Shown in pieces: positions 8,406 to 15,785 of a DNA stretch of 64,000 bases. The stretch is from an uncultured beta proteobacterium (lineage in GTDB: Bacteria; Pseudomonadota; Gammaproteobacteria; Burkholderiales; SG8-39), in assembly GCA_903859155.1 (NCBI GenBank), contig CAIOLO010000032.1, forward strand, positions 156,385 through 220,384, written 5' to 3'. The translations under genes were made by a program, and so were the position numbers. Each line of letters opens with the position of its first letter. Positions within the stretch are counted from its first letter, which is position 1. The notes under the pieces are model-generated. The model made no database searches. It was not told the DNA's origin and worked only from the letters and a program-made list of their open reading frames with translations.

Positions 8406-10775
8406 TTACTTGATGCAGACCGCCCTAACCTGCGGCATGTCGGTAATTCCCTGGAAGACCTTTTCCATCCCGTCCATCTTGAGGGTGCGCATTCCCTCTT
8501 CCAGGCAAACAGCAAGTATTTCGGCGACCCGAGCATGCTCTTGAATGAGTTTCTTAATCGGGTCGGTGGCGATCAGCAGTTCATGCAGACCGGCACGACC
8601 CTTGTAGCCCGAGTTTCCGCAGACTTCACAGCCCTTGGCTTTGTAGAGAGTGAATTGGCCTTTCTCATTGCCGTAGGTCTTGACCAAGTCTTTGTATACG
8701 TTTTCGTAGGAGGTTTTCGGATCCTTTTTGAAAGGAGTCGTGTGCAGCAACTCCGAACAATACTCCTGGAGCAATTGCTTTACCTCTTCCGGGCCCGGGT
8801 TGTACACCTGCTTGCATTTCCCGCAAAGACGCTTGGCCAATCGCTGCGCCAATATCCCCAGCAATGCATCGGCAAAGTTAAATGGATCCATACCCATGTC
8901 GAGCAACCGGATAATCGATTCCGTCGCGCTGTTGGTATGCAAGGTTGCAAAAACGAGGTGCCCCGTGAGGGAAGCCTCAATTCCCGTGCCGGTGGTCTCC
9001 TTGTCCCGCATTTCGCCAACCATGATGATGTCCGGGTCCGCACGCAAAAACGCCTTCATGACAGCCGCGAAATCAAGACCGGCCTTCTTGTTGACCTGAA
9101 CCTGCCTCAATCCCTTCTGGGTAATTTCCACGGGATCTTCGGCGGTCCAGATCTTGGTATCGGGTGTATTGAGAAAGCCGAGCACCGAATGCAGCGTGGT
9201 GGTTTTTCCGGAACCGGTTGGGCCGCACACGAAAAACAATCCGTAAGGCTTGCTGACGGCATCCTTGAGTTTTGGAAGATTGGAGGGAGAAACACCCAAT
9301 TTATCCAATGGAATCGGTTCCCCCGCAGCCAGAATACGCATGACCACATCCTCGACCCCGCCGGCAGAAGGGATGGTTGCAACCCGCAACTCAATATCCA
9401 ACGGGCCGAACTTCTTGAACTTTATCTTTCCGTCCTGAGGTTTTCTTTTCTCGGAAATATCCAGGTCGCACATGATCTTAAGCCGCGCTACGAGGGCGTT
9501 CCGGTAGGAGGCAGGTACTTCAATATAAGGAACGAGCGAGCCGTCCTTGCGAAACCGAATCTCGGTCTTGGCTTTTCCGGGATAGGGTTCAATGTGGATA
9601 TCCGATGCCCCCTGGTTATAGGCATCAATCACGATCTTATTGACCAGTTTGACCAGTTCGTTGTCCGCCGCGGCGGAAACATCGTCACCCGTCGAACCGG
9701 CGTCTACTGCTTCGTCGTCATCGAGCCCCTCGAGAATATCGCCGATATCCCCGGAATCAATGGCCTCCACCCCGTAAAAGATGTTCAGCGTTTCCTTGAA
9801 CTCTTTTTGCGTGGTAACCCTGTAGACGGGCTTGTGCTTGGGAAACACGTTGTTGACGATTCGGGAGCTCTTGACCCGCTCGGGATCAAGACAAAGGATC
9901 AGCAATCCCTCCTTGCCATCCTCGATTGGGACCCACTGCTGGGACTCAACATATTCACGCTTCAAATTCTTGAGCAGATCCATCGGCTTGAGGCGGTCCG
10001 TCTTGAACGGCTCGTAGGGAACCCCAAAGAATTTCGACAATGCATGTCCGATAGCCGGTGTCTTTACCTGAAACTCGTCCGCAAGCACGGTTTCAACGTC
10101 GATTGCCTTCTTCCTCGCAGACCGGGCCGCCAACTCGAATTCCGCCGCCGAAATTACCGCATCGCTCACCAGAAAGTCATACTTGGTCTTGAGTACCTGC
10201 GGTTTCTGTCGCTGCTTGAATGCTATCGCGAGGGTTTGGCAGAGTTCCTGGACCCCCTCTTCGGCAAGCGTGCTGAAGGGAACGCTGGCCTTGTTGTTGA
10301 TCAATTGCACTACGCCGATCAAATCGCTGTTTGCGGCATCCAGAACCGGCGCAACGAGCATCTGCTTGGTTCTGTAGCCGGTGCGCTTATCGACTTCCTG
10401 CAAAAAACGGAGATTCGGGTTGTACGACTTCAGTTCGGTCTCGTCGTATACGTCTTTTATGGTCATCATCTTTTTCGACAATGCAACGTAGCCGGCCAGC
10501 GAATGCTCCGCAATCGGCAACTTCAGATCCTTGAACGAATTGAGGCCGGTCTTCACCTTTGAAACAATGGTTTGCTTGTCTTCGCCGACGGTATAGATCG
10601 TCAGGCGGTCGGCGTTGAACAGGCTGCAAATATCTGCGGAAACCTCCAGCATGATCTCATCGACGTTGCTGGTCGCGTGGATCTTGTTGGTCACGGTCTG
10701 CAGGGCTTTTGAGAAATTCAACCTGACATTTACGTCGCCCGCCGCAACCGGTGGAGTGTTCAGAACTGCGCTCAT
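8406..10775 (-). CDS. GAF-domain PilB/GspE-type secretion ATPase
   Basis: A 789-residue AAA-type ATPase of the type II secretion / type IV pilus family. Order: GAF domain (about 20-190), a MshEN-like N domain (about 200-345), an acidic linker (about 338-370), then the ATPase core. The Walker A GPTGSGKTTTLHS is at 518-530, the Walker B region DPDIIMVGEMRD at 581-591, and ATLHTNSA is the histidine box. A zinc site is formed by C651/C654 and C716/C719. Ordinary PilB and GspE lack an N-terminal GAF domain, so a small ligand or cyclic nucleotide may gate this motor. No pilC, pilD or secretin gene lies nearby; the partners must be elsewhere. Its setting among kinase, cyclase and HD-GYP genes suggests regulation of a surface machine. 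Confidence 0.88.
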   Translation of the reverse strand: MSAVLNTPPVAAGDVNVRLNFSKALQTVTNKIHATSNVDEIMLEVSADICSLFNADRLTIYTVGEDKQTIVSKVKTGLNSFKDLKLPIAEHSLAGYVALSKKMMTIKDVYDETELKSYNPNLRFLQEVDKRTGYRTKQMLVAPVLDAANSDLIGVVQLINNKASVPFSTLAEEGVQELCQTLAIAFKQRQKPQVLKTKYDFLVSDAVISAAEFELAARSARKKAIDVETVLADEFQVKTPAIGHALSKFFGVPYEPFKTDRLKPMDLLKNLKREYVESQQWVPIEDGKEGLLILCLDPERVKSSRIVNNVFPKHKPVYRVTTQKEFKETLNIFYGVEAIDSGDIGDILEGLDDDEAVDAGSTGDDVSAAADNELVKLVNKIVIDAYNQGASDIHIEPYPGKAKTEIRFRKDGSLVPYIEVPASYRNALVARLKIMCDLDISEKRKPQDGKIKFKKFGPLDIELRVATIPSAGGVEDVVMRILAAGEPIPLDKLGVSPSNLPKLKDAVSKPYGLFFVCGPTGSGKTTTLHSVLGFLNTPDTKIWTAEDPVEITQKGLRQVQVNKKAGLDFAAVMKAFLRADPDIIMVGEMRDKETTGTGIEASLTGHLVFATLHTNSATESIIRLLDMGMDPFNFADALLGILAQRLAKRLCGKCKQVYNPGPEEVKQLLQEYCSELLHTTPFKKDPKTSYENVYKDLVKTYGNEKGQFTLYKAKGCEVCGNSGYKGRAGLHELLIATDPIKKLIQEHARVAEILAVCLEEGMRTLKMDGMEKVFQGITDMPQVRAVCIK

Positions 10776-11066
10776 ATTCGGTCCGCCTATTTACGTTTGC
10801 AAATTACCCTGCCCGATTCAAGATCATACAACCCAAGTACCGGTCTGACACACGGAAATCCCCCGGATCGTCGGGTTTTGTCGATTTCCTGCGGGATTAC
10901 CTCCTGCATGGCGAAAAAAGTCTCCCGCCTTTTCTTTTCCCGCTGCTGCAACCCGATTTCATGGGTTGCCCAGACGGAGTTCCAACTTTGTGCATTGGGA
11001 GTCACGTTCCCTCATGACGCCTAACTGGACTTCGCTTCAAACACGGTAAAACAGGGCATCCGCCCG

Positions 11067-11834
11067 CTAGAAATCGAATACCTGGTTATTCTGCAACATT
11101 CGAACCCGATATTGCCCGGCGCACTCTTCAATTTCCTGCATGGTCAGCTCAATCTCACCGGGTTTCAGGTGAGTGACAAATATTTCCGGATTGAGCTCCA
11201 ATTTCGACAGCTCTTCGGCCAGCATGCTTGCGCAAAGATGCTTGGAGAGTTCCGCCAGTTGCCTTTCCCTGTTACAGAATGCCGTCTCGATAATCAGGTA
11301 TTTCAGATTTTCGATCTTGTTGACAACCTTCCAGAACGGGTCGTTGGTCGTGGTATCGCCCGTAAAGACCACGCTAGCCTTTCCCGAGTCCAACTGGTAG
11401 CCCACCGCCGGCACGCTGTGGTGAGCCGGTAGAACCGTAATCTTGCGCTTCCCCAGATTGACCGTGTCGCCGAGTTGAATGGCTTCGAACCGCATAAACG
11501 GCATTTCGGCTGAGGGTATCAACGTGAAATCCGGCCATATGATCCAGTTGAAGATGTGGTTCCGAAGAATCTCTATGGTCTCAGGAATGGCATAAACCGT
11601 GAGCGGTTTCGCGCGCATGCCGCCGACCGTGTCAACGATAAATGGAATGGTGACGATATGATCAAGGTGAGAATGCGTAATGAATACGTGATCGATGAGC
11701 GATAACTCACTGAGCGAGAGGTCCGCCACGCCGGTGCCGGCATCTATCAGAATATCGTTGTCGATCAGCATCGAGGTGGTGCGCAGGTGCCGCCCTCCTA
11801 TTCCACCGCTGCACCCCAGTATTCTGAGTTTCAC
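11067..11834 (-). CDS. metallo-beta-lactamase fold hydrolase, probable cyclic-nucleotide phosphodiesterase
   Basis: A 255-residue MBL-fold enzyme with an intact two-metal site: THSHLDH (HxHxDH), the downstream histidine in LPAHHSVPAVGY, the bridging aspartate in FTGDTTTND, and VTHLKPGE. The overall pattern, with the long helical insert ILRNHIFNWIIWPDF, is that of class II 3',5'-cyclic-nucleotide phosphodiesterases and close relatives. It starts 33 nt after the adenylate cyclase on the same strand, which supports cAMP as substrate: one gene makes it and the next removes it. RNase Z-like or other MBL activities are not excluded. Confidence 0.75.
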   Translation of the reverse strand: MKLRILGCSGGIGGRHLRTTSMLIDNDILIDAGTGVADLSLSELSLIDHVFITHSHLDHIVTIPFIVDTVGGMRAKPLTVYAIPETIEILRNHIFNWIIWPDFTLIPSAEMPFMRFEAIQLGDTVNLGKRKITVLPAHHSVPAVGYQLDSGKASVVFTGDTTTNDPFWKVVNKIENLKYLIIETAFCNRERQLAELSKHLCASMLAEELSKLELNPEIFVTHLKPGEIELTMQEIEECAGQYRVRMLQNNQVFDF

Positions 11835-11867
11835 GTTTTTGCAACCCTGACTCGACCTTGTCCCCGC

Positions 11868-14132
11868 CTACTTTTCATCGAACGCGGTAACACCTTCCCA
11901 ATTGGCAGATGGCGGAACACGACGCCATTCGGCCACTCGCTCCCCGTAAAGCTTGTAAAGGTAGCAACCGGCGTTCATGCGTTGTAGATTTAGCAATTGA
12001 ACCTCGACCTGATCCCACTGTTGGCTGCGATAGGCTCTTAAGGTTTGCTGCCACAATTTCAATTCGTCCAATTTTTCCTTCTCAACTTCCGCTTCCAGGC
12101 CGATCGGTTCGTAGATGGTTAGCGCCTCGTCCTTGCCCTTGACCTTGATCTTGTCGACTTCCCTGAAAACCACGTCCTTGACTAGACCCTTGGTCACCTC
12201 GCCCACAAGAATACCGACGCCATAATATTTTGTCCGCCCCTCAAGGCGCGACGCGACGTTGACGGCATCGCCCATGACCGTATACGCGCGCCGTATCTGC
12301 GAGCCCATGTCCCCCACCCGGACCGGACCGGAATTCACCCCCACACCGATTTTCAATGTCGGCCAGCCGCGACTGACGAATTTCTCATTCAAGGGCCCGC
12401 AGCTTTTCTGCATCTCCATTGCCGCCATCACCCCGTTTCGCGCGTGCGCCGCGTCATCCACCGGCGCCCCCCAAAAAGCCATGACCGCGTCGCCGATGTA
12501 CTTGTCCAGAGTGCCGCCATGCCCACTGCGGATGATGGTACTCATCGTGGTGAGGTACTCATTGATGTATTCACGCAGGTCTTCCGGGGTCAACGCCTCC
12601 GAGATGCTGGTGAAACCACGCACATCGGAAAAAAGAATCGACAATTCGGCGGCTCTGGGCTCCATGCTGTACTTTTCCGGATCCGCCGCCATCCTGTCCA
12701 CCAGTTCCGGCGGCACGTATTGTCCGAAAAGTTCGGTGAACTGCCGCTTGGACCGCGTTTCGACAAAGTAGCCATAGGACATGTTGAGTGCAAACAGCAG
12801 GATGGTCATCAGGATGCAGGAGGCCAGTGGCATGATCATCCCCGCAGCAGACCACACCACAAGATTGAATCCCGTGATCAACAGCATTGCCACCAGCGAA
12901 ACCAGGGTTGCCTTCAACGGCCCGAGAAACGGCATCAAAATGGAAAGCACGATGCCGCCGATAAGCAAAAGCATGACTTCCGCACCGAGCACGTAGGGTG
13001 GCTTTTGCTTGATGGTGTTGTCGAGCATTCCGGCGATCATGTTGGCGTGGACTTCTACGCCCGGATACACGCTGTCGACCGGGGTCGAGCGCAGATCCAG
13101 CAGACCCGGCGCGGATGTTCCCACCAGGGCAATTTTCCCCTGAAGCTTCTCCAGCGGAACCTTGTCGGAAAACACGTCGGCCAGAGAAATATAGGGATAA
13201 CTTGCGCGCGGTCCGCGATAGGGAATTTGTGCCGTAACCCGATCATCCACGGGAATTCTCACCGGACCGACATCTATCCACTCCAGGCCGGAATACCCCT
13301 TGGTTATGAATCGATCAGGCGGGTAGCCCGGTAATACATTCGGCAGTTTTACCGTGCGGGAGTTGTTTTCCTGGGCCTCCTTCATTCCGACAAAAAGTCT
13401 CACCATCGAAAGAGACAGTGCCTCGTAATATTTTCCTTTGAATTCTGCGAGCAGCGGAACGCGCCTGGACACTCCATCGGAGTCGACATAGGGGTTGAAA
13501 TGGCCCGCGATGGCCGCGTTGGACTGGAGGCCGGGGATATTCGATCCATACCCCTTCCAGGATGTAAACCTGATGTTGCGGCCAGAAAACGTCCCCGCCG
13601 GTAGAACCGCCTCGGGCAATACGCCGGATTCGGATGCGTTTTCGTCGCTGCTGAAATAATAACCAAGCACCACCGGCCGGTCCTTGATGGTGTTCGCAAA
13701 CATCGCGTCGTGATCCAGACTGGGACGCAGGCCATCGAGGGCCGATCGGAACTGCGCGACATCCCGCAATTCCTTTTTTGCCAGCCGGTCCAGTATCTTG
13801 AGACCGGAACTCTCGTCAGGTTCGGCGAAAACAACGTCAAAACCAACAATCAATATGCCGTATTTGTCGAACAGCTTGTCGATCAGCGACGAGAGCTGAT
13901 CGCGGCCCCACGGCCAGCGACCCAATTCAGGTACTGCAAGGCTTTTTTCGTCGATATCGAGGATGACGATGCGCGGATCCACTGTTCCCGGCATCGTGAG
14001 TCGAAGCCGTGCATCGTAGATGATGTTGTCGAGCCGCGAGACCAGGCCTATCGGAAACAGCTCCGCAGCATGACCGACAAAAACCAGCATCACGAGCAGG
14101 CCAAGTGCTATGCGTACAATATGCTGCTTCAA
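11868..14132 (-). CDS. CHASE2 domain class III adenylate cyclase
   Basis: A 754-residue membrane protein. An N-terminal helix (about 5-22) leads into a periplasmic CHASE2 sensor (about 30-335), then three close membrane segments (about 350-440), then a class III cyclase domain (about 480-660). The metal-binding aspartates are in LFSDVRGFTS and YIGDAVMAFWG. The lysine of LDKYIGD and the threonine of YTVMGDAVNVASRLE specify ATP rather than GTP, and the transition-state N and R of that block are present. It should therefore make cAMP in response to an extracytoplasmic signal. It lies 43 nt after the FHA gene. The Ser/Thr kinase gene of the same run has its own CHASE2 domain, so both may read the same cue. 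Confidence 0.92.
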   Translation of the reverse strand: MKQHIVRIALGLLVMLVFVGHAAELFPIGLVSRLDNIIYDARLRLTMPGTVDPRIVILDIDEKSLAVPELGRWPWGRDQLSSLIDKLFDKYGILIVGFDVVFAEPDESSGLKILDRLAKKELRDVAQFRSALDGLRPSLDHDAMFANTIKDRPVVLGYYFSSDENASESGVLPEAVLPAGTFSGRNIRFTSWKGYGSNIPGLQSNAAIAGHFNPYVDSDGVSRRVPLLAEFKGKYYEALSLSMVRLFVGMKEAQENNSRTVKLPNVLPGYPPDRFITKGYSGLEWIDVGPVRIPVDDRVTAQIPYRGPRASYPYISLADVFSDKVPLEKLQGKIALVGTSAPGLLDLRSTPVDSVYPGVEVHANMIAGMLDNTIKQKPPYVLGAEVMLLLIGGIVLSILMPFLGPLKATLVSLVAMLLITGFNLVVWSAAGMIMPLASCILMTILLFALNMSYGYFVETRSKRQFTELFGQYVPPELVDRMAADPEKYSMEPRAAELSILFSDVRGFTSISEALTPEDLREYINEYLTTMSTIIRSGHGGTLDKYIGDAVMAFWGAPVDDAAHARNGVMAAMEMQKSCGPLNEKFVSRGWPTLKIGVGVNSGPVRVGDMGSQIRRAYTVMGDAVNVASRLEGRTKYYGVGILVGEVTKGLVKDVVFREVDKIKVKGKDEALTIYEPIGLEAEVEKEKLDELKLWQQTLRAYRSQQWDQVEVQLLNLQRMNAGCYLYKLYGERVAEWRRVPPSANWEGVTAFDEK

Positions 14133-14175
14133 GCATTCCCTCCTGAAGACCGCGTCGCCGACGGCGGTCCGACCT

Positions 14176-14934
14176 TCAAGTCTTGAAGAAGAACTCCATC
14201 TTCACACCAGCGATCTCAATGACATCGTGATCACCAAGGGCATGCGCCTGTGAATCAAGAGTCTTGCCATTGACAATGGGGAAGTTCGCGCCTTCGACAT
14301 GCGTGATGAAAAAACCTTGCGGACGACGCGTGATCACCGCCACTTGCACGCCAGGCTTGCCAAGGGTGGTCAGCGGTTTGGTGAGGTCAAGCTGGCGGCC
14401 CGCATTCGAACCGGACAACAATTGCAGCACACCCGCGCGTTGCGGCGCGACCGGCGGTGCCACACGCGGCGCAGGCGCAGGAGCTGCAGGGGGGGCAACC
14501 GGCGCTGCGCCCGGGGCAGCTGCGGGCTTGACCGCCCCGGGGGCGGCAGGAGCCGGGGCTGGGGTCGGTGCCGGTGGTTGCGGTCGCAACGCACCCGGTC
14601 GCAGAATCATGGTCTTTTCGAAATCTGCGGCTTTGGTCTGTACTGGACCGTCACTGACGAATTTGAGCTTGTACTTGCCCAACTCAATCACATCATTGTT
14701 CTGCAAAAAGTGCTTTTTGACCGTCTGACCGTTGACGAGCGTTCCGTTGGTGCTGCCCAGATCCTCAAGGAAGGAGTCGGAAAGAATTGTGACCACGACC
14801 GCATGCTCGCCACTGACGGCGAGGTTATCGATCTGAATGTCGTTATGAGCCTTGCGCCCGATCGTCGTCCGCTCCTTGCTGAGAGTGAACTCCTTAAGCA
14901 CCAGACCATCCATGCTGAGAATCAGCTTCGCCAT
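14176..14934 (-). CDS. FHA domain protein with second degenerate FHA
   Basis: A 252-residue cytoplasmic phosphothreonine-reader. Residues about 5-92 are a canonical FHA domain (TIGRKAHNDIQI, SGEHAVV, LGSTNGTLVNG, the phosphopeptide-binding G-R, S-x-x-H and N residues). A Pro/Ala-rich flexible linker follows (about 115-165). Residues about 168-252 look like a second, eroded FHA domain: it keeps the strand pattern and a VNGKTL end but lacks the usual R and S-x-x-H residues. It sits 15 nt after the PP2C phosphatase and downstream of the kinase, so it probably docks phosphorylated partners of that kinase. The threonines near the start could themselves be kinase targets; that is inference. Confidence 0.88.
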   Translation of the reverse strand: MAKLILSMDGLVLKEFTLSKERTTIGRKAHNDIQIDNLAVSGEHAVVVTILSDSFLEDLGSTNGTLVNGQTVKKHFLQNNDVIELGKYKLKFVSDGPVQTKAADFEKTMILRPGALRPQPPAPTPAPAPAAPGAVKPAAAPGAAPVAPPAAPAPAPRVAPPVAPQRAGVLQLLSGSNAGRQLDLTKPLTTLGKPGVQVAVITRRPQGFFITHVEGANFPIVNGKTLDSQAHALGDHDVIEIAGVKMEFFFKT

Positions 14935-14949
14935 AGTAGTGTCCCCGTA

Positions 14950-15774
14950 CTATCGTAGCCAGCCCAAAACCTTAGACAGAACACCGCGTGGCGCCGGAAA
15001 TTCGCGCAAAACGCGGATCAAGATCACCGAAACGTTGTCACGTCCACCGTTATCATTCGCCATTTGCACCAACTGATGCACGCAAAGCTTCAGATTGGCA
15101 CCTAAAGTCTGCAGCGCCATGCCAATATCCTCGTCGCTCACCATATCACAAAGGCCATCGGAACAGAGCAGGTAAATGTCTCCCACCTTGGTTTCGTACT
15201 CATGAATTTCCGTCTCCACGGTCGGATCGATTCCCAGAGCACGCGTGACGAGATTCTTGTTTGCCGACAGCTTGGCCTGCTCCTTGGTGAGAAGTCCGCT
15301 GTCAATCTGCTCCTGCAGCAGCGAATGATCGCGTGTAATTTGCTCCAACTGGTCATCCCGAAACCGGTATAACCTGGAGTCTCCCACATGCGCGACGGCC
15401 ACTTTGTTGTCGTAATACAGTGCAACAACCAGCGTCGTTCCCATCCCGGCGTACTGGGGTTGACTCTGGGCGGCCTGGTAGATCGAAGTGTTCGCCCTGG
15501 ATACCTGATTGCGAAGCAGCTTTTCCGCAACCGCTTTTCCCGTTGATTCGTCAATTGCATACGGTGGATTCTGGTCCAGCAGTTGCTGCATTTCAGTGGT
15601 TATCACGGTCGTGGCAATGCCGCTTGCCACCTCGCCCGCATTGTAGCCACCCATGCCGTCGGCCAGCACAGCCAGCCCGCGCGACGCATCCGAAGCAATG
15701 GAATCTTCATTGTTCGAGCGCACCATTCCGGGATCCGTGGCACTGGCGACTTCTAACATCTGGACAAGGCTCAT
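14950..15774 (-). CDS. PP2C-family Ser/Thr protein phosphatase
   Basis: A 274-residue soluble PPM/PP2C phosphatase (Stp/PrpC type). All metal-site blocks are present: TDPGMVRSNNEDS at the N-terminus, LAVLADGMGGYNAGEVAS, VAHVGDSRLYRF, LLCSDGLCDMVSD and NGGRDNVSVILI near the C-terminus. It dephosphorylates phospho-Ser/Thr proteins. It begins 11 nt after the stop of the CHASE2 kinase and is followed 15 nt later by the FHA reader, so writer, eraser and reader are on one transcript. Confidence 0.93.
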   Translation of the reverse strand: MSLVQMLEVASATDPGMVRSNNEDSIASDASRGLAVLADGMGGYNAGEVASGIATTVITTEMQQLLDQNPPYAIDESTGKAVAEKLLRNQVSRANTSIYQAAQSQPQYAGMGTTLVVALYYDNKVAVAHVGDSRLYRFRDDQLEQITRDHSLLQEQIDSGLLTKEQAKLSANKNLVTRALGIDPTVETEIHEYETKVGDIYLLCSDGLCDMVSDEDIGMALQTLGANLKLCVHQLVQMANDNGGRDNVSVILIRVLREFPAPRGVLSKVLGWLR

Positions 15775-15785
15775 GCGTAATTCAC

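Noticed and set aside
10787..11005. 72-residue minus-strand frame between the MBL gene and the GAF-ATPase gene
   Set aside because: It starts with GTG and a badly spaced ribosome site, resembles no family, and fits an untranslated leader of the ATPase gene.
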